Shown in pieces: positions 1 to 9,501 of a stretch of 27,857 nt of DNA. A model generated the notes under the pieces. The model was not told where the DNA came from and did not search any database. It saw nothing but the letters and a program-made list of their open reading frames with translations. Every line of letters starts with the position of its first letter. Position 1 is the first letter of the stretch. The position numbers and the translations under genes are program-made. Source of the stretch: Candidatus Opimibacter skivensis (GTDB lineage: Bacteria > Bacteroidota > Bacteroidia > Chitinophagales > Saprospiraceae); assembly GCA_016721905.1 (NCBI GenBank), contig JADKHH010000011.1:1-27857 (forward strand), in the 5' to 3' direction.

Positions 1-1230
1 ATCATGGAATCTTGAACCTGCACGTATTGTTTATAATTATCCAAAGCCTTTTTTTTAGTCCCCCTTTGCTTCATAGGCTTTGACCAGAATATCATATTTA
101 TCTGCATCCGTCTGAAAAAAACTCTGTCCTAGTGTTTCGATGTGCTGAGTATTTTAATGGCATTGTCATGCTTTTCACACCCATAAAGGCTTTGGCCTTC
201 TCACAAAGAACTCTGGTTGTGCATTTTCTATTCCGCCTGCCTCGTTAAAAAAATTCTTCAACTTCGTTTAGATCAGTTAAACCCCTATAGTCTCCGGCTA
301 AATTCTAATCCCGGCATTTACAATCATTGCATAATTATAACAAGGCTCGCAATGTTTAACATTTTTCGTGATGTAAAGCGCCGAATCAATAAATATCTGC
401 GCCTTTAACTCATCTTTCAGTTCTTAACATTAAACTGGACTTACCTACATATTCACTGCCCAGGTTAAACGTATCTTTTAACCTGTACGATACTTGCAAA
501 GCTTTTATCAATGTACTTTTCGCCTCCGCATAATTTCCCTATGTTGGTATGAAATAATGCAAAGCATCTCGTTGGTTCCTGCATAACTGGCATCGATTAA
601 ATCTAAATCTTCCGATAGCGCAAACCCTCCTGCAAATAGGTTAATGCTTTTGGGTATTGATCCTTTTGTAAATATAATACGTTCCTATACCTGAATATAA
701 TGCCTGAAGTATTTTAAGATCCTCCGGAGTATCGGACAAAGTGCTTTTTATCGTTTCAAATTCATTAAGAAATGTTCCATCATCAATATGCCCTGAACAT
801 TGAAACAATAGTACCATATGAGCAGTAAACACCGGAAATTTTGATGCGTTTGCAATTTTTGCACTTTCAACAACTTTTTTGGCCGCTATACATCCTGATT
901 CAAAATCATGTTGAATCAACGCATAATTATAAGACGATGCAAGATAAAAAGAAGTAGTATTCCTTCTTATTCAGTTCCATGGCCAATTGAATAGCCTCAC
1001 CTGAACCCATAAACCACTTGTCATCTGGCTTGCCTTCACCCTCAAACACCCTCATATCATTAAGCCTGTCAAAGTAGGCATCGATTCTCTCATTTCCGGT
1101 TTAGTCGTATCCAGACCAAATGGCATACAAAGGCAGCATCGTCTTTGGATTGACTGTGAAGAATACCTGTAAAAAGCATTCCTGCCAGAATCCAAATGAA
1201 CCTGATATATAGTTGAAAGTGGTAGGCCAA
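1..1230 (-). pseudogene. Decayed exported TPR-repeat protein, runs off the left edge
   Basis: Pieces of one protein can be followed through all three minus frames. Near 1145-1215 there is a hydrophobic signal-like segment (FIWILAGMLFTGILHSQ). It is followed by a helical part around 970-1080 (AYFDRLNDMRVFEGEGKPDD), the longest open piece at 641-919, TPR-like helices near 480-640 (LQKDQYPKALTYLQEGLRY), and at 5-60 a last piece KALDNYKQYVQVQDSM. That last piece is the usual end of a TPR array in Bacteroidota sensor proteins, just before a coiled coil and an output domain, which would lie outside the window. Several frame changes and in-frame stops separate the pieces, so no functional product is expected. 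It lies just downstream of the decayed kinase on the same strand and may once have been co-transcribed with it. The output domain, and so the exact family, cannot be told. Confidence 0.7.
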
Positions 1231-1240
1231 TATTTCTTAA

Positions 1241-4200
1241 TTAGCAGATTAATTTTTGCAGTAGTTCCATGGTATCAAAAGGCTTTCCGATAAAGTCGTT
1301 CATCCCTGCCTGGAAGCATAAATCAACTTCTTCCTTCAGTACATTGGCGGTCATGGCGATGATGGGTGTCATGGCTTTTTCATTGATAAAAGCGCGGATA
1401 GCTATCGTCGCCTCATACCCGTTCATCGTCGGCATCTGCACATCCATCAGGATGATATCAAACGCGGATGATCTCAGTTTTCAACCGCAATGGCTCCATT
1501 TTCAGCTACTTCTACATATACGCCTTCAATCGCGTCTTCCAGTTCTTCCTGCGCCACTACCACATTGAAAGGATTGTCTTCTACCAGTAGGATTCGTATG
1601 CCTTTGAGTGCTGCTGCAATATCCCCGTCAGCATCATGGGCTTTAGCCTCTGGCGCAGTGGGCTCGGCTATTTCATAGTGGATGGTAAAATGAAACTGAC
1701 TGCCCTTTCCCTTTTCACTCTCTACCCAGATCTTACCATGCTGTAGCTCCACCAGCATCTTAGAAATGCTGAGCCCTAAACCTGTGCCTCCAAATTTCCG
1801 GGAGGTATCACTATAGGCTTGCTCAAAGGACTTAAATATCTTATCCATCCGATCCTTATCTATCCCAATGCCTGTATCCGATATGACAAAATGAAGATTG
1901 AGCTTGCCATTCACTTTTTCCGCTTTTAGCGCAGTCGTGACCAGTCCTTTTTCTGTAAACTTAATGGCCTTGCCAATTAAGTTTATCAGTATCTGACGTA
2001 ATCGTGTGGCATCCCCTTTGACATAAAGATCCTCAGCGGGAACATCTTTCATAAGTCCCAGTCCCTTCTCTTCGGCTCTGAACTGCATGACCGTATGCAC
2101 ATTGTCGAGGAGCTCCTTGATCGAAAATGGTTCGTGTTCTAATTCTATTTTACCCGCCTCAATCTTGGAGATGTCCAGAATATCGTTGATGATGACCAGG
2201 AGTGAATCTGAAGATTGCTTGATGCTATCCAGATATTCCTTTGATCTTCTTTCGGATTGCGTCTGATCAGGATATCCGTCATGCCTTTGATCGCATTCAT
2301 CGGTGTACGAATCTCATGACTCATATTGGCCAGGAATTGGTGTTTGGCCCGCTCACTGGCCTGGGCCTTTTCCTTCTCGGCCTGATCCTTCCGCAATTGC
2401 TTTAGATAATAGGCAGTGATCAGCATCAAACCAAGGGTAGATAAGGTAAAAGAAGACATAAGATAATACTGTAGATTGGTCAGGACCTATGCCCAAATCG
2501 GTACACATAGATGGGGTAAACGCAGAAATAAGAATCAGCATATAAAACAGCAAGAAGGATGTGGCATTTTTACCCCCTTTATGGCCCGAAGATGGCCTGG
2601 ACAAGCAGTATAAAAATGACACACAGGATGATGGAACATATTAAAATTGTGGAATGCAGGTTCAGCATCTGATGCAACAACCGTTTAAAAAAGTAATTGT
2701 AGAAGAGGACTCCGACAAAGGTCAGCAGCGATAGGAGTAATGCAATGAAGGTGTATCGGTTGACCTTACGAACCAGGAGAATACTCTGGATACTCAAAAA
2801 CGTTTCGGTATATTTAAATAAACCCAACATGCTGATGGATCCCCAAAAAATAGAATAGCCTGATTCGATTGAAATTGATGGATTATGTTTGAATTGTTAA
2901 GCGTAGTGAGGAAAAGCTCCCAGGAAGAAAAACATGAGATAAAGGTGTACGCTTCTTATTGATCAGGAATATAATGAAGTAATACAGCATCTGCATCAGC
3001 ACCATACCGATCATGATATAATGTGGCAGGTATTGCTTGTAATGCGAATACCATAATTGGGATTCATCAAAATGGGCAATTTCAAACTTGGTAAAGCCCG
3101 TCGACGAATAAGGAAACACCCTGTTGGATTTGAACTTCATGAAGATGGTCAAGGGTGTCATTGTAGTGCGCCTGGATACGAAATATATTGTATAACCCTT
3201 TGAACCGCTTTTTTATCCTTCAGGATATTGCTGCCTGTGATGAGTTTATGGTAGTTCCCAATTGTGTCGGGCACATACACTTCCACATCATCCCCATTGT
3301 TCAGGTAGCATAAAAGAATGTGTGGTGATGTTTTCGCCGTATTGACCACATTGAATCTGGCCCAATAATAGGCAGAGGGCGGTTTGGGAATCATCTGGTA
3401 TGGAAACTGAGGATCCAATTGATCCAAGTTTTGCACAACATCATCCAGGCTACTTCTGATCGGGTCTTCAATGAAATTCAACGAATGTAGTACATGGTTT
3501 AATCTACGTGGCTGACCCCAATTATGTGTATGCGTGATGGAATCCGGAATATGGTAATACCCGTCAAATTCATAAAAGAGCCGGGTATCCGCTACTGCAA
3601 GGCAGACATGATCGGGGTACCATCCGGTTCCATTGGTCTTTCTGGCGCCTTCTAACCTTAGGTACAGCGTTTTTACTTCATTCTTATCCAGCGGCACTTC
3701 AAAATAATTCTGGTTGTATTTAAAATCCTTTTCACCGAGCGAAGCGCCAGACCAAACTGGAAATGTTCCACTCCATTGGTTGCTGATTGTACATACATAT
3801 CTACCTTATCCCAACTTCCACCCCAATTTCTCCCTATATGAATCAGATAATTATCCTGTTTCGTTTTACTGCCAGTCAATTTCACTTTCACCCAATACAC
3901 GGCATCCTGATTAAATAAAACTTTTCGCTGTGCATCTTCAATGGAAGATTCTCTTATTTTATACAATGCATCGCCTGGCGAAACGGTAAAGTTGTTGGTG
4001 AACTTGCCTTGAAAGGTTGGAGCTTGATCTCTTCAAACTTAATGTCCCCTCTTATCCTCCAGGAGTTGAAGCTCATCAAAATCCATGGCAAAATATCTGC
4101 ATGAATTTCTTTTTTGGCTAAAAAATCGAGCCCCTCGTCTAAGTGATAACCATAAGCTACAGCCAGTGATTGAATACGTTGTTCGCATACGTCGCGTTGC

Positions 4201-4514
4201 TTGAAGTCCTCCTTACCATGATAGGCCTTTGAGAGTATTCTATAAGCATCGCGCAAGTTAACCGTGTCTTTGTTTGAAGTAGCTTCCATTACCACCTTAT
4301 CTGCCTGGGCTATAGCTTCGTCATACTTCTTCTCTTCTATCGTCTTGAGTAGGCCTGCCAATACCTTCTGGCGCGCTTCAAAGCCCTGGGGCACCACGGG
4401 TGTCACGGCGGTGGAATCCAGTCTTGCCGTATCAGGCATACTTTGCTGCGAAAGGCATACACATGTTCCTGCCAGGAGGCATAGGAAGGATAATAAACGT
4501 CTGACTGAAACCAT
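1241..4514 (-). pseudogene. Decayed hybrid sensor histidine kinase (DISM-type sensor, HisKA, HATPase, REC)
   Basis: One kinase is spread over nine open pieces whose reading frame changes about eight times. In order there is a signal peptide (MVSVRRLLSFLCLLAGTCVCLSQ, 4514-4446), a helical TPR-like part, a beta-rich extracellular region resembling 7TMR-DISMED2 (about 3960-3160), several membrane segments (about 3030-2400), HisKA with the phosphoacceptor motif ANMSHEIRTPMN (near 2300), HATPase_c with DTGIGI, FKSFEQ and GGTGLGLSIS (2100-1690), and a C-terminal receiver with LLVEDNPFN and MDVQMPTMNG (to 1241). Joining frames restores the normal helix after HisKA (EYLDSIKQSSDSLLVIINDI) and the receiver beta strand. 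The N-box reads INLIGKAIKFT, so the Mg-ATP-coordinating Asn is Lys, a further sign of loss of function. The intact LytTR regulator upstream and divergent may be its orphaned partner, which is inference. Confidence 0.88.
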
Positions 4515-4739
4515 TGCTGAATGTATTGTTGTCCAAATCTAGGGTGCACTACCCGCTTGTACTATGTTTGGCTGATCGTAAGGTAGCGGGACTTATCAAA
4601 CGGTGCCTGATCTGCGTTTAGGTCCTGCTTAGACCCTCCTGATGGGTAAAAGAGCCCCGTGACCGGCCAAGGAAGCCACCCGGAGCATCTCAAGTAAGGG
4701 AAGAATAAAAATGTATCTTTCCCTGAAGATTTTTGGTGT

Positions 4740-5495
4740 ATGAAGCAGGTCCGGGCCCTGATCGTTGAAGACAATCCTTTTATGGCAACAGTATTGCACG
4801 ATATGCTCCTGCAGCACGCCTCGGACATTGCCGCTATAGATGTAGTGCACACCGGCCATGAGGCCCTGGCATTTATTGCGGCCAGTAAACCCAATGTCGT
4901 ATTCCTGGATATCGAATTACCGGACATGACCGGCTTTGAGTTGCTGCAGCAGGTAGGTGAGATTAGCTTTAAGACGGTCTTTACCACTTCGCACAGCCAC
5001 TATGCTATAAAAGCATTTCGTTTCAATGCCCTGGATTATCTCGTCAAACCCATTAACGAGAGTGAACTAAAAGAAGCCATTCAGCGCATCGGCAATACTA
5101 CACCAAGTGTTGATGTATCCCTTGCACTTCAAAACCTGGGAGCAAAGTCTGTCGAAGAACAAAAGCTGGTTTTGCCCACACAAACAGGCACCCTGCGGTT
5201 TGCCTTAAAACAAATCACACACATCGAAGGGGTGCGCAACTACAGCTATATCTATTTGTCAAATGGTACCCGGGAGTTGTCCTCCAAAAACCTGGCTTAC
5301 TTCGAAGACATCCTCCTGGATAAAAGTTTTTTCAGGAGCCATCGTTCGTACCTGGTCAATAAATATCACATCGGGGCATTGAAAGATGATCAATTTGTTT
5401 TAAAAAACGGAGTTGAAATCCCCATTTCCAGGCGGAAGAAGACGGAAGCGAATAGCTGGTTTTTTAAAAATGAGTGCGCGACATCCTTGTGGTGA
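4740..5495 (+). CDS. LytTR-family DNA-binding response regulator
   Basis: This 251-aa protein has an N-terminal receiver domain (about 1-120) and a C-terminal LytTR DNA-binding domain (about 148-247). Receiver landmarks are the acidic pair E10/D11 (VEDNPF), phosphoacceptor D57 (VVFLDIELPD), switch Thr82/83 (FTTSHS) and K103 (YLVKPI). LytTR landmarks are GVRNYSYIYLSNG, FFRSHRSYLVN and PISRRKK. LytTR regulators bind direct-repeat promoter sites and act as activators or repressors on phosphorylation by a sensor kinase, often of the LytS/YehU type. The start ATG follows the last stop in frame and gives a full receiver. No intact kinase lies nearby; the divergent kinase is a pseudogene. The last codons (CATSLW) and the TGA stop run into a degenerate copy of the 24-bp repeat, so the natural C-terminus may have been replaced. 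The domain assignment is firm, the target is unknown. Confidence 0.93.
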   Translation: MKQVRALIVEDNPFMATVLHDMLLQHASDIAAIDVVHTGHEALAFIAASKPNVVFLDIELPDMTGFELLQQVGEISFKTVFTTSHSHYAIKAFRFNALDYLVKPINESELKEAIQRIGNTTPSVDVSLALQNLGAKSVEEQKLVLPTQTGTLRFALKQITHIEGVRNYSYIYLSNGTRELSSKNLAYFEDILLDKSFFRSHRSYLVNKYHIGALKDDQFVLKNGVEIPISRRKKTEANSWFFKNECATSLW

Positions 5496-5766
5496 AGCCG
5501 AAACGACAATACCAATATGTCGTCTCGACTCCGCTCGACGACCGGGATTTGTGCCCATGCCACAGCCTTTAAAGTTATTACCCATTCGAATGACATTACA
5601 CTTGTCGTCTCGACTCCGCTCGACGTCTACAATGATATCCCTGAACAATCACCAAGACGTTGAGCGAAGTCGAAACGTCAATCTGCAGGAGCTGTATCTA
5701 GTGAAGAATTAAAAGGAATCTGTGCTCCCTGTAAAAGTTCCGGTCGTTGAGCGGAGTCGAAACGAC
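5489..5766. repeat. Cluster of 24-bp REP-like inverted repeats
   Basis: Four well-kept 24-bp copies lie at 5519-5542, 5604-5627, 5656-5679 and 5743-5766. The first two read GTCGTCTCGACTCCGCTCGA plus four bases; the last two are the reverse complement type (GTTGAGCGGAGTCGAAAC core). A degenerate copy at 5489-5507 overlaps the stop codon of the LytTR gene. Each copy ends in short complementary arms (GTCGT/ACGAC), so single units and opposed pairs can fold into hairpins. They sit in the 359-bp gap between the LytTR gene and the convergent Yip1-like gene. Short elements with this core are scattered in many Bacteroidota genomes and behave like REP elements moved by RAYT-type transposases; that origin is inference here because no such transposase is in the window. 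No gene is seen in the gap. Confidence 0.8.
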
Positions 5767-5854
5767 AATTGCAAAATCTCCGTTCGTTGGAGAGCCGACT
5801 TACTTGTGTCGAAAGATTCGTTCCAAAAGTCAGTCGTGCTCAACGAACGCATCG

Positions 5855-6487
5855 TCATCTGTTAAACACCAGGAAAACAGATTGAAAAATGATAAAGGCC
5901 AGGACACCCACTACAAAGCTCTTTGGCCAATTTATTTTATGAACCACCCTGACTGCTAACGGGAATAGAGTCAGGAAAGCAATAAAATAGATTGCGTAAC
6001 AGATCCAAAGGATGGTCCTGAAAATGGTCGGTGAATTCATGTCGATTTCATGTTGCCTTGCATCAATCACCCCTATGGCACTTAAGAAGCTCATCGGCAA
6101 GTCGTGAATCAACCCACCCCACATCGCTATACTGATACTTAAGGCAATGGTCACCAAGGTTTGCTCAAAGGTCCCTATCCCTCCCATCAACCGGCTGCAG
6201 ATCTGAATGAATGAAGTGGCTGCAAACCAACATATGAGCATGGCCGGGGCCAGCAAAAACCTATTGATCGCATAGTAATCTTCTTTGGGTATGTTCAACC
6301 AGGGCGTCAATGTCGAAGGGGCTCCATTCGCGATGGTCAGGAAGACATACATCAAGGTGTAGAAAACGATGGGGATGGCGATAAAGAAGAAACTGTACTT
6401 CAACGGGCTAGTCGTCCTGGATAGCTCCTCAAATGTCTTTCTTGGTTTGTAAAAGGTCTGGAAATAAGTGGAGAACAAAGAAGCCAT
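5855..6487 (-). CDS. Yip1-like multi-pass membrane protein
   Basis: This 210-aa protein has a short cytoplasmic N-terminus (FSTYFQTFYKPRKTFEEL) of the type that opens bacterial YIP1-domain proteins, then about five hydrophobic segments: roughly residues 30-52, 75-98, 108-130, 155-178 and 188-207. The motif pattern 'P..F..L.....P...F.....' followed by a five-helix bundle fits the Yip1 family (PF04893). Bacterial members have no assigned reaction; the eukaryotic namesakes act in membrane traffic, which should not be carried over. The ATG start at 6487 gives the family's usual N-terminus. It stands alone between the repeat cluster and the DUF3010 gene, on the same strand as the latter with a 121-bp gap. 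Family assignment rests on topology and the N-terminal motif only. Confidence 0.65.
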   Translation of the reverse strand: MASLFSTYFQTFYKPRKTFEELSRTTSPLKYSFFFIAIPIVFYTLMYVFLTIANGAPSTLTPWLNIPKEDYYAINRFLLAPAMLICWFAATSFIQICSRLMGGIGTFEQTLVTIALSISIAMWGGLIHDLPMSFLSAIGVIDARQHEIDMNSPTIFRTILWICYAIYFIAFLTLFPLAVRVVHKINWPKSFVVGVLAFIIFQSVFLVFNR

Positions 6488-6608
6488 AGGGTAGGAAATT
6501 TGGTTTGAAATGGAATGCCTTTCATACGTTTAGCCAACATACGCTCATGTCAGTTATCACCTACCTAAAAATAAGAATCTTCGAATAAACGCAATTCATC
6601 AAACCATC

Positions 6609-7025
6609 TTAAACAGCCGGCATTGCCATCATCGTCAATACCACCTTCAGCGCTTCTATCTGATACTCCTTACAACCGGCCAGATCCAATTCTGTATCCT
6701 TCAACTTTGACCTAATGGTCGCCGGATTGATGATCGAAACCGAAAACGGCATGCACTGGATGATACCTTCCATCTTGAAAGAGGTGGATCCGCCGGCAAA
6801 CCTTCCCTTAGTCATTCTGCCTTTGATGCCTATCGCATCAAAATGACCGGCCGTCAGGAATTTTTGAAAGGCAGCGGCAAAGGCTTGCATGTCCTGCTGG
6901 CTGGAAGGATCCTTGATTTTAAATTTGTCGACCCCTGAGGTAATCACCGAGTAGCTCTCCCCTTTCGTTTCCACACCAATGACCCTGGCTTCATCTCCCT
7001 TTAATTCTATTCCACAATATTTCAT
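6609..7025 (-). CDS. DUF3010 family protein, RNase H-like fold
   Basis: This 138-aa protein opens with MKYCGIELKGDEARVIGVE and carries the central IGIKGRMTKGRFAGGSTSFKMEG and the later FSVSIINPATIRSKLK. This matches my memory of the DUF3010 family (PF11215), best known from gammaproteobacteria, where the pattern is CG.EL.G..A, R.PKG.FAGG..SFK.E and ..SP.TIK..LK. The N-terminal beta hairpin with E7 and the following strands suggest a RuvC/RNase H-like fold, but I see no proof of catalysis. The length is normal for the family and the ATG start is unambiguous. It is the last gene before a 430-bp non-coding stretch. No function is known to me. Confidence 0.7.
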   Translation of the reverse strand: MKYCGIELKGDEARVIGVETKGESYSVITSGVDKFKIKDPSSQQDMQAFAAAFQKFLTAGHFDAIGIKGRMTKGRFAGGSTSFKMEGIIQCMPFSVSIINPATIRSKLKDTELDLAGCKEYQIEALKVVLTMMAMPAV

Positions 7026-7254
7026 GATATAAACTCTTCAAGTCCCTGGATACCAATCGCTGTCACCATGTGGCTATTTGCTTGAAGATACTACTCTTTC
7101 TTTGATCGAGGTGCTGATCCGGAACGTAACGCTCCTATGCGATAGTTTGCCGTATACTCATAACTTATTTAGAGGTATGCAGTTGCAGGAGCGCCGCACT
7201 GAGCGTCTAACTATTCTCGCCGCCAACCACCGCGATACATTTCAAATCCACATT

Positions 7255-7330
7255 CGGCCACTGGCCGTTGTTGGTGTCCTCACCAACAACCATGAAAATC
7301 CCCGCTAGTGGTGGGGACACCAGGCCAGCG
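7255..7330. other. Hairpin cluster within a 430-bp non-coding stretch
   Basis: The 7026-7455 gap has no convincing gene; a 76-codon open frame there has no recognisable protein pattern. It does hold nested inverted repeats: CGGCC/GGCCG at 7255-7267 with a 3-nt loop, then a perfect 10-bp stem GTTGTTGGTG (7267-7276) and CACCAACAAC (7281-7290) around TCCT. These are followed by TCCCC...GGGGA at about 7300-7318 and TGGT/ACCA around GGGGAC near 7310-7323. There is no T-run, so simple Rho-independent termination is unlikely. It could be a REP-type element or part of a structured RNA; I cannot decide. Confidence 0.6.
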
Positions 7331-7359
7331 GTCAAAAGAGGCTAGCCGTTGGATGGCGC

Positions 7360-7382
7360 GTCGTGGTGAGGGAGTCGAAGTG
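7360..7382 (+). repeat. Degenerate copy of the 24-bp REP-like repeat
   Basis: GTCGTGGTGAGGGAGTCGAA followed by GTG resembles the inverted-type units at 5656-5679 and 5743-5766, with a 2-base insertion and a few changes. It lies about 75 bp upstream of the AraC-type gene. The similarity is short, so chance is not excluded. Confidence 0.4.
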
Positions 7383-7455
7383 TTTGCTCCTGCAACGGCC
7401 CAGGTCTTTTGAAAAAGGAAAACCATATCTTTAGGAATATTTGAATTTTGCAAGT

Positions 7456-8385
7456 ATGGAAAATGTAAGTATCAGAGATTTCTATAAATCCATCATGGGC
7501 GATGGTGCTTATCAGTTGGATTATTTTTTAGAGGGCAGTACTTCAAAAGATATGGGCCATTTCAATGTCTTTGATACGGCTAAGTTTTATTTCAGCGGCA
7601 ACAAAAAGCCTGCAATGACTTACAACCGCAGGCTATACTACAAAATCAGTTTAATCAAAGGGAAAAATCTTGTAGAGTATGCTGACAAATCAGTAATGAT
7701 CGAAAAGCAGGGAATCCTGTTTGCTACCCCCAAGATACCCTATCGATATACCCCACAGGCCAGGGAGCAGTCCGGCTTTTTCTGTGTTTTTACAAAAGAA
7801 TTTCTTTCTAAATCTAAAACAGGATTCATACTGGATGACTTACCGATTTATCAACCCACAAGTGATTTTGTCTATCAGTTGAGCGATGAGCAATACCATG
7901 AAATGGAGGTAATCTTCAGGAAAATGGATTCTGAACTTTCTTCCGACTATGCCTATAAGTATGACTTGCTGCGTACGTATGTGTTGGAGCTTATCCATAC
8001 AGGACAGAAACTTAAACCCATAGAAGGCCTCCAAACAAGTTCCAATGCAGCCGGCAGGATTTTTTCGCTATTTGTAGAATTACTGGAAAGGCAGTATCCG
8101 GTTGAAAGTAATTCACAAGTCATACAACTCAAGGCCCCTCTTGATTTTGCGCATGCACTCGGCATCCATGTCAATCATCTGAATAAAGTATTGAAAGAAA
8201 CCACAGGCAGAAGCACCACCGAAATCATCCATGGCAGAATAGCCGAAGAAGCCAAGATATTACTCAGGCAGACACAATGGAATGTGTCCGAAATAGCGTA
8301 TTCTCTAGGCTTTGATGAAGTAGCCCATTTTTCAAACTTCTTCAAGAAGCATACAGACATGTCTCCATTGAAATACAGGAATTGA
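7456..8385 (+). CDS. AraC-family transcriptional regulator
   Basis: With the ATG at 7456 the protein has 309 aa; an in-frame TTG at 7441 would add five residues but ATG is preferred. Residues about 1-190 form the variable effector/cupin-like half. The last 100 residues hold the AraC DNA-binding domain with two helix-turn-helix units: LDFAHALGIHVNHLNKVLKE and WNVSEIAYSLGFDEVAHFSN, ending in the family signature FFKKHTDMSPLKYRN. In Bacteroidota such regulators often sit directly before the oxidoreductase they control. Here an aldo/keto reductase starts 87 bp downstream on the same strand, so control of that gene is a reasonable inference. The ligand is unknown. The gene looks intact. Confidence 0.93.
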   Translation: MENVSIRDFYKSIMGDGAYQLDYFLEGSTSKDMGHFNVFDTAKFYFSGNKKPAMTYNRRLYYKISLIKGKNLVEYADKSVMIEKQGILFATPKIPYRYTPQAREQSGFFCVFTKEFLSKSKTGFILDDLPIYQPTSDFVYQLSDEQYHEMEVIFRKMDSELSSDYAYKYDLLRTYVLELIHTGQKLKPIEGLQTSSNAAGRIFSLFVELLERQYPVESNSQVIQLKAPLDFAHALGIHVNHLNKVLKETTGRSTTEIIHGRIAEEAKILLRQTQWNVSEIAYSLGFDEVAHFSNFFKKHTDMSPLKYRN

Positions 8386-8471
8386 TTGAAATTTACAAAC
8401 ATTGGATTGCTATTTACAAGCGGTTTGACTTCTCCGTGATCGACCTTTGTGCTTCACGATAAGTTAAGCAA

Positions 8472-9428
8472 ATGAAACATTCAACGACACTAGGTAACAG
8501 CACACTCCACGTCAACAGGATCGGTCTTGGCTGCATGGGTATGTCCGAGTTCTATGGCTCCTTCAATGAAACAGAATCTATTCATACGCTTCATAAAGCC
8601 ATTGATCTGGGTATTAATTTTTTCGACACCGCCGACATGTATGGTAGTGGAGAGAATGAGAGGCTTATTGGGAAGGCCTTTAAGGGACGCTGGGATAATG
8701 TCATCCTGGCCACTAAATTTGGTGTCATGAGAGGGCCCAAAGGTGAATGGCTCGGACTCAATGGTCAACCAGACTATATCAGAAAAGCCTGCGATCAAAG
8801 TCTTCTAAACCTTGGCACGGATACAATTGATCTATATTATATGCATCGTCAAGACCCTAAGGTGGAGATTGAAGTGATCGTCGGTGCCATGGCGGATTTG
8901 GTGAAAGAAGGAAAAGTGAAATCGATCGGTCTATCTGAAGTGAATGCGGATACACTCCGCCGTGCACACAAAATACATCCCATCACCGCGCTGCAGTGCG
9001 AGTATTCATTATGGAGTCGTGAACCAGAACAAGAACTTTTTGATGTTTGCAAAGAACTTGGAATCACCTTTGTATCCTATAGTCCTTTGGGCCGTGGTTT
9101 CCTGACAGGCGCCATTAAAAGCCGTGCGGATATGGAACCAGGCGATTTCAGATTGAACAATCCGCGCTTTACCGACGAGGCTATCAAGGAAAATATCAGA
9201 TTTGTTGAAGTGGTTGATCAATTAGCCAAAGACAAAGGCGTTACAAAAGCGCAGATCGCCTTAGCCTGGATATTGAATCAAAACGACGAAATCACCGCCA
9301 TTCCCGGCACAAGAAATATGCACAGGCTTGAAGAGAATCTTGGTGCATTAAACATTGAACTGACGCAAGCTGATATGGATGTGATTGAATCATCTGTGCC
9401 TACATCAACTATGGGGAGCCGGTATTAA
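8472..9428 (+). CDS. Aldo/keto reductase
   Basis: This 318-aa protein is a complete (alpha/beta)8 NADPH-dependent oxidoreductase. The catalytic tetrad is D52 and Y57 (FFDTADMYG), K82 (LATKFG) and H125 (YYMHRQD). The N-terminal RIGLGCMGMSEFYG and the C-terminal cofactor-binding stretch IPGTRNMHRLEENLGAL fit the family branch that includes plant and bacterial AKR13-like enzymes. Such enzymes reduce aldehydes and ketones to alcohols in the cytosol; the physiological substrate cannot be read from sequence. The ATG start gives the normal N-terminus. It lies 87 bp after the AraC gene in the same direction and may be induced by it, for example under carbonyl stress, which is inference. Confidence 0.95.
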   Translation: MKHSTTLGNSTLHVNRIGLGCMGMSEFYGSFNETESIHTLHKAIDLGINFFDTADMYGSGENERLIGKAFKGRWDNVILATKFGVMRGPKGEWLGLNGQPDYIRKACDQSLLNLGTDTIDLYYMHRQDPKVEIEVIVGAMADLVKEGKVKSIGLSEVNADTLRRAHKIHPITALQCEYSLWSREPEQELFDVCKELGITFVSYSPLGRGFLTGAIKSRADMEPGDFRLNNPRFTDEAIKENIRFVEVVDQLAKDKGVTKAQIALAWILNQNDEITAIPGTRNMHRLEENLGALNIELTQADMDVIESSVPTSTMGSRY

Positions 9429-9446
9429 GAACGCCTCTAATAACCG

Positions 9447-9473
9447 CTTGATGATTCAATCAAGGTTGATTGT
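9447..9473. terminator. Inverted repeats between convergent genes
   Basis: CTTGAT (9447-9452) and ATCAAG (9459-9464) form a 6-bp stem with a 6-nt loop. CAATCAA...TTGATTG (9457-9472) is an alternative, overlapping palindrome. It lies just after the aldo/keto reductase and before the end of the convergent T9SS pseudogene, where a two-way terminator would be expected. A T-tract is lacking, so this is weak. Confidence 0.3.
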
Positions 9474-9501
9474 CATCACATGTTAGCACTCGTATATTTT
9501 T

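Noticed and set aside
4562..4987. 141-codon minus-strand open frame
   Set aside because: It is antisense to the LytTR receiver domain and the intergenic region, with no family features.
5390..5712. Several 60-100 codon open frames over the repeat cluster
   Set aside because: They are created by the repeats and the LytTR gene read in other frames.
5489..5766. CRISPR-like array of short repeats
   Set aside because: Copies occur in both orientations, spacing is uneven (29 to 85 bp gaps), and no cas gene is present. A REP-like element fits better.
7078..7308. 76-codon open frame in the plus strand
   Set aside because: It overlaps perfect hairpins, has no family pattern and ends in palindromic DNA, so it is probably not a gene.
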